From Sphingobium sp. (GTDB lineage Bacteria > Pseudomonadota > Alphaproteobacteria > Sphingomonadales > Sphingomonadaceae): a stretch of DNA of 64,000 nt. The stretch's first letter is position 1. Each line of letters begins with the position of its first letter. The DNA is taken from positions 835,001-899,000 of the forward strand of contig CP136575.1 in NCBI GenBank assembly GCA_035196065.1. The letters are read 5' to 3'. A model generated the notes under the pieces. It made no database searches. It was given only the letters and a program-made list of their open reading frames with translations, and was not told where the DNA came from. The position numbers were made by a program, and so were the translations under genes. This document shows, in pieces, positions 1-9,726 of the stretch.

Positions 1-1
1 A

Positions 2-271
2 ACCAATTTTGCCGCGATCCAGCGCATGTCGAAAATGACTGGCACGGCGGTTCCAGAATGGCTGGCCCATTTGTTCGAAGGGCTGGACGATCGCCCGGCC
101 GCCCGTCAGCTGGTCGCCGCAACCATTGCCGCCGAAATGTGCCGCCGCCTTTATGCAGGCGGTGTGCGCCAGTTCCACTTCTACACATTGAACCGAGCTG
201 AACTGAGCTATGCTATCTGCCACCTGCTTGGCAAACGCCCGACCGAAGCCGTCAAGGAGGCTGCAGCATGA
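2..271 (+). CDS. metF: Methylenetetrahydrofolate reductase, C-terminal fragment (partial)
   Basis: The reading frame is open from the left edge and ends at a TGA that overlaps the next start (ATGA). The last 89 residues include FHFYTLNRAEL, which is typical of the C-terminal end of MetF TIM-barrel proteins. MetF reduces 5,10-methylenetetrahydrofolate to 5-methyltetrahydrofolate in the cytoplasm with FAD. Its product is the methyl donor for the methionine synthase encoded immediately downstream, so the overlap fits translational coupling within one pathway. The N-terminal two thirds and the promoter lie outside the window. Confidence 0.85.
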   Translation, partial: TNFAAIQRMSKMTGTAVPEWLAHLFEGLDDRPAARQLVAATIAAEMCRRLYAGGVRQFHFYTLNRAELSYAICHLLGKRPTEAVKEAAA

Positions 272-1314
272 CCCCGCGTGAGGATTTCACCGCTCGCGCG
301 CAACAGCGCATATTGGTCTTTGATGGCGGCTATGGCACGGCGATCCAGCGGCACCGCCTTGGCGAGGCCGATTATCGCGGTAGTCTGGATCTTGCGAAGG
401 ACCAGAAGGGCAATAACGATCTGCTGTCAATCACCCGCCCCGACATTATCGGCGGCATTCACGATGCCTATTTGGCCGCTGGTGCCGACATGATCGAGAC
501 CAACACCTTTTCGTCGACGCGCGTGGCGATGGCGGACTATGGTTGCGAACATCTGGTGCGTGACATCAACCTGCAAAGCGCAAGACTTGCGCGCGCCTGC
601 GCCGACCGTGCAGAGGCACAGGATGGCGTCCGCCGGTTTGTCGCCGGGTCGGTCGGCCCGACCAATAAGACGCTTTCGCTGTCGCCTGATGTCAACGATC
701 CCGGCTATCGCGAGGTTGATTTCGATACGCTCAAGGCCGATTATCGCGAACAGTGCGACGCGCTGATCGAAGGCGGAGTTGATTTCCTGCTGATCGAAAC
801 GATCTTCGATACGCTGAATGCCAAATGCGCCGCAATGGCCGCGCAAGAGGCCGCCGAAGCATCGGGCCGCGATGTCCCGCTGATGATTTCGATGACGATC
901 ACCGACATGGCCGGGCGAAATCTTTCGGGCCATACAGTGCAAGGTTTCTGGAACAGCATCAGGCATGTGAAGCCGCTGACCATAGGACTTAACTGTTCCT
1001 TCGGTGCCGACCTGTTGCGCCCCTATCTGGTGGAATTGGCAAAAAGCGCCGATGCACTGGTTATGGCATATCCCAATGCCGGTCTTCCCAATGAGCTTGG
1101 CCAATATGACGAGCTACCCGAACAAACCGCGAAGCTGATTGAGGTTTGGCTTGATGAAGGGCTGGTCAACATCGTCGGCGGATGCTGCGGCACCACGCCC
1201 GATCATATCGCCGCAATCGCCAAAGCAGTTGCCGACCGCGCGCCGAGGATGGTGCCTACGGCGCCTGTGGTAACCCGGCTTGCGGGTCTGGAACCCTTTG
1301 TAATGGCGGCTTGA
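268..1314 (+). CDS. metH: Cobalamin-dependent methionine synthase, homocysteine-binding half
   Basis: This 348-residue protein corresponds to the first module of B12-dependent methionine synthase, the homocysteine S-methyltransferase barrel. It begins with [14 protein letters not shown], near the family start motif. The three zinc-binding cysteines are visible as Cys243 in GLNCSFGA and Cys306/Cys307 in [11 protein letters not shown]. Zinc activates the homocysteine thiol. The folate, cobalamin and activation modules are not in this chain but in the gene that starts at 1435, so the enzyme must work as a two-chain complex. Split MetH is known in sphingomonads and other alphaproteobacteria. The ATGA overlap with metF suggests coupling. 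Confidence 0.93.
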   Translation: MTPREDFTARAQQRILVFDGGYGTAIQRHRLGEADYRGSLDLAKDQKGNNDLLSITRPDIIGGIHDAYLAAGADMIETNTFSSTRVAMADYGCEHLVRDINLQSARLARACADRAEAQDGVRRFVAGSVGPTNKTLSLSPDVNDPGYREVDFDTLKADYREQCDALIEGGVDFLLIETIFDTLNAKCAAMAAQEAAEASGRDVPLMISMTITDMAGRNLSGHTVQGFWNSIRHVKPLTIGLNCSFGADLLRPYLVELAKSADALVMAYPNAGLPNELGQYDELPEQTAKLIEVWLDEGLVNIVGGCCGTTPDHIAAIAKAVADRAPRMVPTAPVVTRLAGLEPFVMAA

Positions 1315-1321
1315 GGCAGAT

Positions 1322-1423
1322 CCCCTTCCGCCTGCGGGAGGGGCTAGGGGAGGGCCTGTCAGGGCCAGCTCTTCCCTGTAAATTCCGGCCCTCCCCCGAC
1401 CCCTCCCACAAGCGGGAGGGGGG
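1322..1423. repeat. Large intergenic inverted repeat (REP/BIME-like) between the two metH halves
   Basis: The 120-bp gap between the metH halves is almost filled by an imperfect inverted repeat. Left arm 1322-1356 and right arm 1387-1423 share a core of the form CCTCCCGC-loop-GCGGGAGG followed by GGGGGAGGGCC. Each arm can also fold on itself, and CAGGG (1360-1364) can pair with CCCTG (1374-1378) in the central loop. This looks like two REP units in opposite orientation. The purine-rich end of the right arm runs to within 11 bp of the metH2 ATG, so the repeat probably contributes the ribosome binding site. Copy number elsewhere cannot be judged here. Confidence 0.75.
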
Positions 1424-1434
1424 AAGAAGAACAA

Positions 1435-4074
1435 ATGAAAACCATTTCCGATACCTCTCGCCCAACCGGTTCCTCGTTCGTCAACATTGGCGAACGTACC
1501 AACGTCACCGGAAGCGCCAAGTTCAAGAAACTGATCCTTGCCGGCGATTATGATGCGGCGGTTGAGGTGGCGCGTGACCAGGTGGAAAATGGTGCGCAAA
1601 TCATCGATGTGAACATGGATGAAGGCCTGCTTGACGCAGAGCTCGCGATGACCACCTTCCTGAAACGCATCGCAGCTGAACCTGATATCGCGCGCGTGCC
1701 GGTGATGATCGACTCATCCAAATGGAGCGTGATCGAGGCCGGGCTGAAATGTGTCTCGGGTAAGCCCGTCGTTAATTCGATCAGCATGAAGGAAGGTGAG
1801 GCGGAGTTTCTCAAACATGCGCGCGCCTGCATGGCATATGGTGCCGCAGTCGTCGTGATGGCGTTTGACGAGACAGGCCAGGCTGATAGCAAGGACCGTA
1901 AGGTCCAGATCTGCAAGCGTGCCTATGATCTGCTCGTTGGCATCGGTTTTCCGCCCGAGGATATCATCTTCGACCCCAACATCTTCGCGGTGGCGACGGG
2001 GATTGAGGAGCATAACAATTACGGCGTCGATTTCATTGAGGCGGTGCGTGAGCTGCGCGAGCTTTGCCCGCATGCCCATTATTCGGGCGGGCTTTCCAAT
2101 CTCAGCTTTTCATTCCGCGGCAACGAACCGGTGCGCCGCGCGATGCATAGCGTCTTTCTCTATCATGCGATTCCGGTGGGCCTCGACATGGCAATCGTCA
2201 ACGCTGGCCAGTTGGACGTTTACGACACGATCGACGCCGAGCTGCGCGACGCCTGTGAGGATGTGATCCTCAACCGGCGGGACGATTCAACCGAAAGGCT
2301 GATTGCGCTGGCCGAACGGTTTAAGGGTACGGACGCCGCCGCTGAAAAGGCCGCGGCTGAATGGCGCGGCTGGCCCGTTGAAAAACGCATCGAACATGGC
2401 CTGGTCAAGGGCATCGACGCACATATCGTAGAGGACACCGAAGAAGCACGGTTGGCGATCAAGGCACGCAGTGGCCGCCCCATTGAAGTGATCGAAGGCC
2501 CGCTGATGGACGGCATGAACGTCGTCGGCGACCTGTTCGGATCAGGCAAGATGTTCCTGCCGCAGGTGGTGAAATCGGCGCGCGTGATGAAAAAGGCTGT
2601 CGCGCATCTCTTTCCTTATATTGAGGCGGAGAAGGAAGAGAATGCCAAGGGCAAGGGCCGGATCATCATGGCGACGGTCAAGGGTGACGTCCATGATATT
2701 GGCAAAAACATCGTCGGCGTGGTGCTTCAGTGCAACGGCTTTGAGGTAATTGACCTTGGCGTGATGGTGCCCTGGCATGAGATATTGAAAGCCGCTGTTG
2801 AAAATGATGCGGACATGATCGGCCTATCCGGTTTGATTACGCCGAGCCTTGATGAAATGGTAACGGTCGCGGAAGAGATGGAAAAGGCGGGCATGACAAT
2901 GCCGCTGCTGATCGGCGGGGCGACGACCAGCAAGACGCACACTGCGCTGCGGATCGAACCGGCCTATTCCGGCCCGACGGTGCATGTGCTTGATGCCTCA
3001 AGGGCGGTGGGCGTTGCCTCAACTTTGGTCAGCGACACGCTTGCGGAAAAGTTCGTCGCCGATACCCGCAGCGAATATGCCCATATCCGCGATGCGCGTG
3101 CTGGGAAAACGGCAAAGCCGCTTGCCAGCCTTGAAGATGCGCGTGCGAATGGTTTCGACATTGATCCCGCACTGAAGCCCGCCAAGCCGCAGCAGCCCGG
3201 GGTTCATGCCTTCGATGATTGGCCACTCGAAGATTTGCGCGATTATATCGACTGGACGCCTTTCTTCCGCGCATGGGAATTGCACGGAACCTATCCTGCG
3301 ATCCTGACCGACGAGGTTGTGGGCGAAAGTGCGACCAACCTGTTTCGGGACGCGCAGGCTATGCTCGACCGGATCATTTCGGAAAAATGGCTGCGCGCGC
3401 GCGGCGTTGCGGGGCTTTGGCCATGCTGGCGTGAAGGCGATGATGTCGTCGTCTATCTTGAGGAAAGCGAAGAGCATGTCCGGCTGCCCTTCCTGCGCCA
3501 GCAAATCGCCAAGCGTGAGGGCAAGGCGAATATGTGTCTTGCCGATTTCGTCAGCCCTGACGGCGATTGGATCGGCGGCTTTGCCGTAACAACCGGCCAT
3601 GGCATTGGTGTGAAGCTGGCCGAGTTCAAGGCGCATATCGACGATTATTCGGATATCATGCTGAAGGCGCTCGCCGACCGGCTGGCAGAGGCATTTGCCG
3701 AACGGATGCACCTGCATGTCCGTAAGGAGCTATGGGGCTATGCCCCGGACGAGCAATTGACCAACGAGGCGCTGATTCGCGAACAATATCGCGGTATCCG
3801 GCCCGCCCCCGGTTATCCCGCCTGCCCCGATCACAGTCTGAAACCGGCGCTGTTTGATCTGCTTGATGCGACGCATCAGACAGGGATCACGCTGACCGAA
3901 AGCTTTGCTATGCTGCCGACCGCAGCGGTCAGCGGCTTTTACTTCGGCCATCCGCAGGCCGAATATTTCGGTGTTGCTCGCATTGGGGAAGATCAGGTGG
4001 CCGATTACGCCACACGTCGCGGGATCGACGTTGATTTGGCCCGGCAATATCTGCGACCCAATTTGAACGAGTGA
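1435..4074 (+). CDS. metH: Cobalamin-dependent methionine synthase, folate/B12/activation half
   Basis: This 879-residue chain carries the remaining MetH modules in order. First is a pterin-binding barrel starting with [13 protein letters not shown]. Next is a four-helix cobalamin cap and a Rossmann B12 domain with DVHDIGKN, where His420 is the expected axial cobalt ligand, followed by [13 protein letters not shown]. Last is an AdoMet activation domain with [15 protein letters not shown] near residues 786-801. It transfers the methyl group from methyltetrahydrofolate via cob(I)alamin to homocysteine held on the separate upstream chain. All catalytic landmarks are intact, so the split is an architecture and not a broken gene. 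Confidence 0.95.
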   Translation: MKTISDTSRPTGSSFVNIGERTNVTGSAKFKKLILAGDYDAAVEVARDQVENGAQIIDVNMDEGLLDAELAMTTFLKRIAAEPDIARVPVMIDSSKWSVIEAGLKCVSGKPVVNSISMKEGEAEFLKHARACMAYGAAVVVMAFDETGQADSKDRKVQICKRAYDLLVGIGFPPEDIIFDPNIFAVATGIEEHNNYGVDFIEAVRELRELCPHAHYSGGLSNLSFSFRGNEPVRRAMHSVFLYHAIPVGLDMAIVNAGQLDVYDTIDAELRDACEDVILNRRDDSTERLIALAERFKGTDAAAEKAAAEWRGWPVEKRIEHGLVKGIDAHIVEDTEEARLAIKARSGRPIEVIEGPLMDGMNVVGDLFGSGKMFLPQVVKSARVMKKAVAHLFPYIEAEKEENAKGKGRIIMATVKGDVHDIGKNIVGVVLQCNGFEVIDLGVMVPWHEILKAAVENDADMIGLSGLITPSLDEMVTVAEEMEKAGMTMPLLIGGATTSKTHTALRIEPAYSGPTVHVLDASRAVGVASTLVSDTLAEKFVADTRSEYAHIRDARAGKTAKPLASLEDARANGFDIDPALKPAKPQQPGVHAFDDWPLEDLRDYIDWTPFFRAWELHGTYPAILTDEVVGESATNLFRDAQAMLDRIISEKWLRARGVAGLWPCWREGDDVVVYLEESEEHVRLPFLRQQIAKREGKANMCLADFVSPDGDWIGGFAVTTGHGIGVKLAEFKAHIDDYSDIMLKALADRLAEAFAERMHLHVRKELWGYAPDEQLTNEALIREQYRGIRPAPGYPACPDHSLKPALFDLLDATHQTGITLTESFAMLPTAAVSGFYFGHPQAEYFGVARIGEDQVADYATRRGIDVDLARQYLRPNLNE

Positions 4075-4123
4075 AACAAGCGAGTCGGCAAAGGGAGGGC
4101 TCAGCGGCTGTCAGTTGCCGGCG

Positions 4124-4633
4124 TCAGTCGCGCCTCAGGCCCTGTTCGGTGACGCGGGCGACCACTTCGTCGCGCACCATCGGGGTGACAAATTTGGAAA
4201 TGTCGCCGCCGTAAATCGCGATTTCCTTGACCAGACGGCTCGCAATCGGCTGCAGTGACACATCTGCCATCAGGAAAACCGTTTCGATCCGGTCGTTCAA
4301 CTGTCGGTTCATGCCCGTGAGCTGATATTCATATTCGAAATCGGTAACGCCGCGAATGCCGCGGATGACGACCGACGCACCCTGGCTTTCCGCAAAGTCC
4401 ATCAACAGTGAGTTGAAGCCAACGACGCGGATATTGTCGATGCCCATCGCCCGCGCTTCACGCTCGACGATGGCTATGCGTTCGTCGTCAGCGAACATGG
4501 GCGATTTGGAGGCGTTTGTGGTAACGCCGATGATCAGTTCATCGACCAGCTTCGCCCCGCGCACGATAATGTCCATGTGGCCAAGGGTGATGGGGTCGAA
4601 AGTCCCCGGATAGACGCCGATCCGTTGTGCCAC
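4124..4633 (-). CDS. coaD: Phosphopantetheine adenylyltransferase
   Basis: CoaD transfers AMP from ATP to 4'-phosphopantetheine, the penultimate step of coenzyme A synthesis, in the cytoplasm. The nucleotidyltransferase motif GTFDPITLGH lies at the N-terminus and the C-terminal SRLVKEIAIYGGDISKFV matches the second family motif. I chose a GTG start at 4633: it has a strong GGGGAGG ribosome binding site 7 bp upstream and gives 169 residues, close to the usual 160-170. The frame stays open further upstream but has no better start. It follows ispA by 22 bp and converges with metH. Confidence 0.93.
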   Translation of the reverse strand: MAQRIGVYPGTFDPITLGHMDIIVRGAKLVDELIIGVTTNASKSPMFADDERIAIVEREARAMGIDNIRVVGFNSLLMDFAESQGASVVIRGIRGVTDFEYEYQLTGMNRQLNDRIETVFLMADVSLQPIASRLVKEIAIYGGDISKFVTPMVRDEVVARVTEQGLRRD

Positions 4634-4655
4634 CTTGGTACCTCCCCTGATTGTC

Positions 4656-5573
4656 CTAACGGTCGCGCTCGAGCACATAGCGGGCAATTGCCCGCAACAG
4701 ATCCGCCTCACATCCATGGCTGGCCAGATGCGCGATCGCTTGATCGACCAGCATCGCTGCTTGCTGCTTGGCGCGCTCAAGCCCCATCAGCGAAACGAAA
4801 GTCGCCTTGCCCGCTGCGGCATCTTTGCCCAGCGCCTTGCCCGCCAGCGCTTCATCGCCTTCGATATCCATGATATCGTCGACAATCTGGAAGGCGAGGC
4901 CGATATCGCGGGCGTAACCGCGCAAATGGGTGCGGCCCTCGACCGGGATATGGCCCAATATAGCGCCCATCTCGACGCTTGCTGCAATCAGCGCGCCCGT
5001 TTTCAAAGCCTGCAACCGCGTTACGGTGGGAAGGTCGAATTGCGCCTTCTCGGCTTCCAGATCCATCATCTGCCCGCCCGCCATACCATGGGGGCCGCTA
5101 GCCGTGGCGAGCGTAGCCATCAATTCGCCGCGAATGAAGGGATCATGGTGCGTTGCCGGATCGGCGAGAATTTCAAACGCCAGTGCATGGAGCGAATCGC
5201 CGGCGAGGACCGCTGTGGCTTCGTCAAATGCCTTGTGCACTGTCGGCTTGCCCCGGCGCATGTCATCATCATCCATGCAGGGCAGGTCGTCATGCACCAG
5301 TGAATAGACATGGATTGCCTCAACCGCGGTGCCTGCGCGCACCGCATGGCTGCGGCCGACATTGAACAGCGACGCGGTTGCCGTGAGCAGCAGCGGCCTG
5401 AGCCGCTTTCCGCCGCCGATCGACGCATGGCGCATCGCATGGAATAGCGGCGCCCTTGCATCGTCAGGCACCGCAAGCAGGCTGTCGAAAAGCGCATCAA
5501 CCTCTTCAGCGACGCGGCCGATCGCGGCATCAAGCGACAGGGCCGTCGTCCCGGTCAAACTGTCAGCCTGCAT
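4656..5573 (-). CDS. ispA: Polyprenyl (farnesyl/geranylgeranyl) diphosphate synthase
   Basis: This 305-residue protein is a short-chain trans-prenyltransferase that condenses isopentenyl diphosphate with allylic diphosphates in the cytoplasm. It supplies farnesyl or geranylgeranyl diphosphate for ubiquinone, heme O, undecaprenyl phosphate and carotenoids. The first aspartate-rich motif is visible in HDDLPCMDDDDMRRG and the second in DDIMDIEGD, both needed for Mg-diphosphate binding. The start overlaps the end of xseB by 11 bp, the classical xseB-ispA arrangement. Chain length cannot be fixed by eye, so FPP versus GGPP synthase remains open. Confidence 0.92.
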   Translation of the reverse strand: MQADSLTGTTALSLDAAIGRVAEEVDALFDSLLAVPDDARAPLFHAMRHASIGGGKRLRPLLLTATASLFNVGRSHAVRAGTAVEAIHVYSLVHDDLPCMDDDDMRRGKPTVHKAFDEATAVLAGDSLHALAFEILADPATHHDPFIRGELMATLATASGPHGMAGGQMMDLEAEKAQFDLPTVTRLQALKTGALIAASVEMGAILGHIPVEGRTHLRGYARDIGLAFQIVDDIMDIEGDEALAGKALGKDAAAGKATFVSLMGLERAKQQAAMLVDQAIAHLASHGCEADLLRAIARYVLERDR

Positions 5574-5802
5574 CGAAGGGGCGGGTCGTAGACGGGGTGC
5601 CGTCGGCGCCCATCACGATCTGCTCGATCCGGGCCTGCGCCGCATCGAGCCGCGACTGGCAAAGCGCGCGCAGCTTGTGGCCCTGTTCGTAAAGCGCGAT
5701 CGACTCATCAAGCGGAGCCTCGCCGCTCTCAAGTTTGCGGACAATTTCTTCGAGCGCTTTCAGCGCCTCTTCAAAACTGGGTTCTCTGGCCTCGGTCGAC
5801 AT
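5563..5802 (-). CDS. xseB: Exodeoxyribonuclease VII small subunit
   Basis: XseB is the small helical subunit of exonuclease VII, several copies of which assemble with XseA to degrade single-stranded DNA. The 79-residue product contains SFEEALKALEEIVRKLESGE and the helix EQGHKLRALCQSRLDAAQARIEQI, both typical of the family. The frame extends upstream, but the ATG at 5802 gives the standard size and N-terminus. It overlaps ispA by 11 bp. xseA is not in this window. Confidence 0.93.
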   Translation of the reverse strand: MSTEAREPSFEEALKALEEIVRKLESGEAPLDESIALYEQGHKLRALCQSRLDAAQARIEQIVMGADGTPSTTRPFDAG

Positions 5803-5912
5803 GGCTTTCGCTTTGGCCTGCGACCGCCTGCCGGTCAAGTATTTCGCTTCGTCTTGCAGTTGGTCGATTTTTACTTTGCAGCCCAAATAAGCTGCGGCAA
5901 TGGCGCGCGTCT

Positions 5913-6347
5913 ATGAACAAGAAACTTCTCCTGATCGCCCCCTTGTCCATGCTCGCGCTTGCGGCATGCAGCAAATCCGAAACCCCTGCAGCAGATGCAG
6001 ACGCAACCAAGACGGCCGATGCGTCGGCAGCGCCGGTAAAAATGCCGCCGCCGATCACCGCGCAGGAAACCTATCGCTGTGCCGACAACACCATTGTCCA
6101 TATTGATTTCCTTGGTGCGAATGAAGCGGCTGACATCCGCGTCGGCGACAAGACCGCTGCCGCAATCCGCGTTAGCCCCGAAGTCGAGGCTGCTGCTGCC
6201 CCTGCTGACGCTACCGCGCCTGCAGCCGATGCTGCAAAGCCTGCCGGCCCGCTGAAATCGGTCGATGGCGAAACCGTGCTGACCGGCAGCGGCCAGCAGA
6301 TCAACCTCAAGCTCGCCGGAAAGGGTGCGCAGAACTGCAAGGGCTGA
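5913..6347 (+). CDS. Putative MliC-like lipoprotein
   Basis: This 144-residue protein starts with a lipoprotein signal peptide, and the lipobox LAAC leaves a lipid-anchored cysteine near residue 19. The mature part has ETYRCADNTIVHIDF and ends GETVLTGSGQQINLKLAGKGAQNCKG, a cysteine pair reminiscent of the MliC/PliC family of membrane-bound C-type lysozyme inhibitors. It is interrupted by an Ala/Pro-rich stretch (roughly residues 90-110) that is not part of the typical domain. It is probably periplasm-facing and membrane-anchored. The MliC assignment rests on pattern similarity only. It is transcribed divergently from xseB and is followed by a good terminator. Confidence 0.7.
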   Translation: MNKKLLLIAPLSMLALAACSKSETPAADADATKTADASAAPVKMPPPITAQETYRCADNTIVHIDFLGANEAADIRVGDKTAAAIRVSPEVEAAAAPADATAPAADAAKPAGPLKSVDGETVLTGSGQQINLKLAGKGAQNCKG

Positions 6348-6371
6348 TCCGCTTTTTGTGTCACCGGAAAA

Positions 6372-6396
6372 GGGGCCGCGCTGACGGCCCCTTTTT
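6372..6396 (+). terminator. Rho-independent terminator after the lipoprotein gene
   Basis: A GGGGCC stem (6372-6377) pairs with GGCCCC (6386-6391) around an 8-nt loop and is followed by five T residues. It lies 24 bp after the stop codon of the lipoprotein gene, as expected for an intrinsic terminator isolating it from purL. Confidence 0.85.
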
Positions 6397-6436
6397 CTTG
6401 CCTTTTTTTGCATCGTCCCAATTGCGCCCTGCTTCG

Positions 6437-6487
6437 CTAGAGGGTGGTGGCTGCAATTGTCTCGCCTAGAGGCGGTGGTAGGTGCAA
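6437..6487 (+). repeat. Imperfect direct repeat in the purL leader
   Basis: Two near copies of a 20-22 bp sequence beginning CTAGAGG(G/C)GGTGG and ending TGCAA lie at 6437-6456 and 6466-6487, offset by 29 bp. They occupy the region where the purL promoter or leader should be. No binding factor can be named. Confidence 0.5.
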
Positions 6488-6529
6488 ACAGGCTGGCTAA
6501 AGCCGGCGCGCAACGCTAAAGCGCCGCGC

Positions 6530-8788
6530 ATGACCGATATCACCCCGCAAATCGTCGCCGACCATGGCCTTTCCGAGGAAGAATATGCGCGTATCTTGAA
6601 CGCGCTCGGGCGGACGCCCAACCTTGTCGAGCTCGGCATCTTTTCAGTGATGTGGTCAGAGCATTGCAGCTATAAAAGCTCGCGCATCCATTTGAAAAAA
6701 CTGCCGACTGAGGCGCCTTGGGTGATTTGTGGCCCTGGCGAAAATGCTGGCGTTATCGACATTGGCGACGGGCAGGCGGCGATCTTCAAGATGGAGAGCC
6801 ACAACCACCCCAGCTATATTGAGCCTTATCAGGGCGCGGCAACGGGCGTTGGCGGCATCCTGCGCGACGTATTCACCATGGGCGCGCGCCCGGTGGCGAA
6901 TATGAATGCGCTGCGTTTCGGCCGGCCTGACCATCCCAAAATGAAGCATCTGGTGCAGGGCGTTGTCGCGGGAATCGGCGGTTATGGCAATTGTGTCGGC
7001 GTCCCTACCGTGGGCGGCGAAACCAATTTCCATCCCGCCTATGACGGCAATATTCTTGTGAATGCGATGACCGTTGGCGTCGCCGATACCGACAAGATTT
7101 TCTATTCGGCGGCGACCGGCGTCGGCAATCCGATTGTCTATGTCGGCAGCAAGACCGGGCGCGACGGCATCCATGGGGCGACGATGGCAAGCGCCGATTT
7201 CGGCGAGGATGCAGAGGAAAAGCGCCCGACAGTGCAGGTCGGCGATCCCTTTACCGAAAAACTGCTGATCGAGGCATGCCTCGAACTGATGGCAACCGAC
7301 GCCATTGTCGCGATCCAGGACATGGGCGCAGCGGGGCTGACCAGCTCCAGCGTTGAAATGGCGTCAAAGGGTGGCTGCGGCATCCGGCTAGACATGAACA
7401 AGGTGCCCCAGCGCGAAACCGGCATGACTCCCTATGAAATGATGCTGTCCGAATCGCAGGAACGGATGCTGATGGTGCTGCAACCGGGCAAGGAAGCCAT
7501 GGCAGAGGCGATCTTCCGCAAATGGGAGCTTGATTTCGCGGTCATCGGCGAAGTGACCGAGACGGGCCATATGGTGCTCGAATGGAATGGCGAGGTCGTC
7601 TGCGACATCCCGCTCGGTCCGCTGGCCGATGATGCCCCGCAATATGATCGCCCGGCGCTGAGCCGCGAGGAGTATAAGGCGTGGGCAAAGGTGAAGCCGC
7701 TCGACAAGCTGCCCGAAAGCAGTGATCCCGCGGCCGATCTATTGAAGATGATGGCGAGCCCGGATTTTGCCAGCCGCGCCTGGATCTGGCAGCAATATGA
7801 CAGCCAGGTCGGTGGTGATACAGCGCAGAAATCGGGCGGTGACGCCGGGGTTGTGCGCGTCCACGGCCACAAAAAGGCGCTGGCGATCACGACGGACTGT
7901 ACGCCGCGCTATTGCTTTGCCAATCCCTATGAGGGCGGCAAGCAGGCGATTGCCGAGGCCTATCGCAATCTGAGCGCGGTCGGTGCCCGTCCCTTGGCGG
8001 TGACCAACTGCCTCAATTTCGCAAACCCCCAGCGCCCCGAAATCATGGCGCAGCTGGTCGGCTGTCTCGACGGTATGGGCGATGCCTGCCGTGCCCTCGA
8101 CTTCCCGATCGTGTCGGGCAATGTCTCGCTCTACAACGAATCAAAGGCGACCGGTGGCGGCAGCGCGATCCTGCCTACGCCCGCAATTGGCGGTGTCGGC
8201 TTGCTCGGCGATGTCGCGAAAATGGCGACTATCGGTTTCAAAGGCGAAGGCCAGAAAATCATGCTTATCGGCGCCGATCCCCGCGCCGAACCCGAACTGG
8301 GTCAGTCCAAATGGCTCGACATCTGCCATGGCCGTCAGGATGGCCAGCCGCCGAAGGTCGATCTGGCCGCCGAACGCAAGCATGGTGAATTTGTGCGCAT
8401 GCTGATCGACAAAGGTCTGGTTACCGCCGTTCACGATGTCTCTGACGGGGGCATTCTGGTTGCCGTGGCGGAGATGGCACTCGCCGGTAATGTCGGTGCC
8501 AGGGTCGAGGTTTCGGTTTCCGAAAACAATGCCGACCGTGGCAAAAAACACCATGGCTGGTCGTTGTTCGCCGAAAATCAGGGCCGCTACATTGTCACCG
8601 AGACATTCGATTCCGATGAGATTGAAGCGCTGGCGGCAGATGCCGGGGTGCGCTGCTGCTTCATCGGCTGGACCGGTGATGAAAGCATCGCGCTATGTCG
8701 CGGTGAGGAGCTGGTCTATCCGGAAATCCGGCTGACCGAGCTGCGCACCGCGCATGAAAGCTTCTTCAAGGACTGGATGGAAAGCTGA
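6530..8788 (+). CDS. purL: Phosphoribosylformylglycinamidine synthase subunit PurL
   Basis: PurL is the synthetase subunit of the PurLQS complex. It converts FGAR, ATP and glutamine-derived ammonia to FGAM in purine synthesis. The protein has 752 residues, the size of the small-type PurL that needs separate PurQ and PurS, neither of which is in this window. Visible motifs include [10 protein letters not shown] near the N-terminus, [23 protein letters not shown], and [14 protein letters not shown]. An in-frame GTG exists 48 bp upstream, but the ATG at 6530 gives the usual N-terminus. Confidence 0.95.
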   Translation: MTDITPQIVADHGLSEEEYARILNALGRTPNLVELGIFSVMWSEHCSYKSSRIHLKKLPTEAPWVICGPGENAGVIDIGDGQAAIFKMESHNHPSYIEPYQGAATGVGGILRDVFTMGARPVANMNALRFGRPDHPKMKHLVQGVVAGIGGYGNCVGVPTVGGETNFHPAYDGNILVNAMTVGVADTDKIFYSAATGVGNPIVYVGSKTGRDGIHGATMASADFGEDAEEKRPTVQVGDPFTEKLLIEACLELMATDAIVAIQDMGAAGLTSSSVEMASKGGCGIRLDMNKVPQRETGMTPYEMMLSESQERMLMVLQPGKEAMAEAIFRKWELDFAVIGEVTETGHMVLEWNGEVVCDIPLGPLADDAPQYDRPALSREEYKAWAKVKPLDKLPESSDPAADLLKMMASPDFASRAWIWQQYDSQVGGDTAQKSGGDAGVVRVHGHKKALAITTDCTPRYCFANPYEGGKQAIAEAYRNLSAVGARPLAVTNCLNFANPQRPEIMAQLVGCLDGMGDACRALDFPIVSGNVSLYNESKATGGGSAILPTPAIGGVGLLGDVAKMATIGFKGEGQKIMLIGADPRAEPELGQSKWLDICHGRQDGQPPKVDLAAERKHGEFVRMLIDKGLVTAVHDVSDGGILVAVAEMALAGNVGARVEVSVSENNADRGKKHHGWSLFAENQGRYIVTETFDSDEIEALAADAGVRCCFIGWTGDESIALCRGEELVYPEIRLTELRTAHESFFKDWMES

Positions 8789-8792
8789 CCGC

Positions 8793-9578
8793 TTAGGCGG
8801 CGGCTTTTTTCTGCCCCATTAGATCATAGGGATCGACGCCGCCCGAGCGCATAATTTCATGAGCGCGATTGTAGAGCGTCGGTTCGCCAATGCCGATGCG
8901 CTTGCGGGCTGCAGCAAGGGGTTCTGCGAGGAGTGCGCGGATATCCTGATGCGCGATTTTCAGCGCAGCCTTGCCGTTGTTCTGCGCTTCGCGGATCGCG
9001 GAATATATCGGTACATCCTTCATGCCTCGCTTGATCTCGCGGCCGCCGGCATATGCGATAAATAGAACACCCGGATTGGGGTTCTGGCTATAAGTAAAGG
9101 CGAGCACGCACTGCTCACCCAGTGCATCGCGACCATAGCCGGTCAGCACGTGGAAAAGATCATGTGTGTCGCGTTGGCGATTACCGTAAAGTTCAAGCAG
9201 ATCGTTGAAGCGTTCGCCCTTGTCCGCGAATTTTTCATACTCGTCGACCAGCCCTTGGGCAGTCAGACCTTCCTGCTCCATGAAATCGCAATAGGCTTGG
9301 CCCACCGTTCCCATCGGCAATTTGCGCAATGTTGCATGATCATCAAGGATTTCGACCAGATTCTGCGGTTCAGCGAGGAGCGTCGCTCCCATGTCGCTCG
9401 CCCAGAATTGCTGCGCCCGCTTGACGAAGGTCTTTCCGGAAAGCGCGCGGATGATGTGGAACACCTGTTCGGTATCTTCCTTGTCCGCGACCAGTTTGCG
9501 GAAATGGTGCAGCGCTTTCATCGGACGGAAAGCGGTTTGCGTGCGGTTCGGATCGGAAAAAGGAATTGCGCTGTTCAT
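8793..9578 (-). CDS. coq4: Ubiquinone biosynthesis protein Coq4
   Basis: This 261-residue protein carries the Coq4 signature DTHDLFHVLTGYGRDALGE, in which HDxxH plus a following glutamate form the metal site. Coq4 proteins are needed for coenzyme Q synthesis and have been linked to C1 decarboxylation/hydroxylation of the quinone head group and to organising the Coq complex. Coq4 is known from sphingomonads and related alphaproteobacteria as well as mitochondria. The ATG at 9578 removes 14 unlikely residues from the open frame. It converges with purL, 4 bp apart, and diverges from the DUF418 gene. Confidence 0.9.
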   Translation of the reverse strand: MNSAIPFSDPNRTQTAFRPMKALHHFRKLVADKEDTEQVFHIIRALSGKTFVKRAQQFWASDMGATLLAEPQNLVEILDDHATLRKLPMGTVGQAYCDFMEQEGLTAQGLVDEYEKFADKGERFNDLLELYGNRQRDTHDLFHVLTGYGRDALGEQCVLAFTYSQNPNPGVLFIAYAGGREIKRGMKDVPIYSAIREAQNNGKAALKIAHQDIRALLAEPLAAARKRIGIGEPTLYNRAHEIMRSGGVDPYDLMGQKKAAA

Positions 9579-9611
9579 GACTGCCTGTCTGCCTCGCAAA
9601 GCTTGTGATTC

Positions 9612-9637
9612 TATTATCAACAGCGATGTTAATAATA
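9612..9637. promoter_or_regulatory. AT-rich inverted repeat between coq4 and the DUF418 gene
   Basis: TATTATCAACA (9612-9622) and TGTTAATAATA (9627-9637) form 11-bp arms that match at 10 positions around a GCGA spacer. The element stands out against the GC-rich surroundings. It sits 34 bp upstream of coq4 and 89 bp upstream of the DUF418 start, a plausible operator or bidirectional promoter element. No regulator can be named. Confidence 0.5.
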
Positions 9638-9726
9638 TCGTTGCGCGCCGGTTTCAATAGGGCATGATTCTGCTCGACCGGCTTTGGCGACTGCTGTTAT
9701 ATCCTGATAATACAGATGAGGGGGAA

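Noticed and set aside
427-1104. Minus-strand 225-codon open frame opposite metH1
   Set aside because: It mirrors metH1 in a GC-rich genome, has no recognisable motif and no ribosome binding site; the plus-strand frame has clear zinc ligands.
268-4074. metH as a pseudogene broken by repeat insertion
   Set aside because: Both halves start and end at domain boundaries and keep every catalytic residue; split MetH is known in related bacteria.
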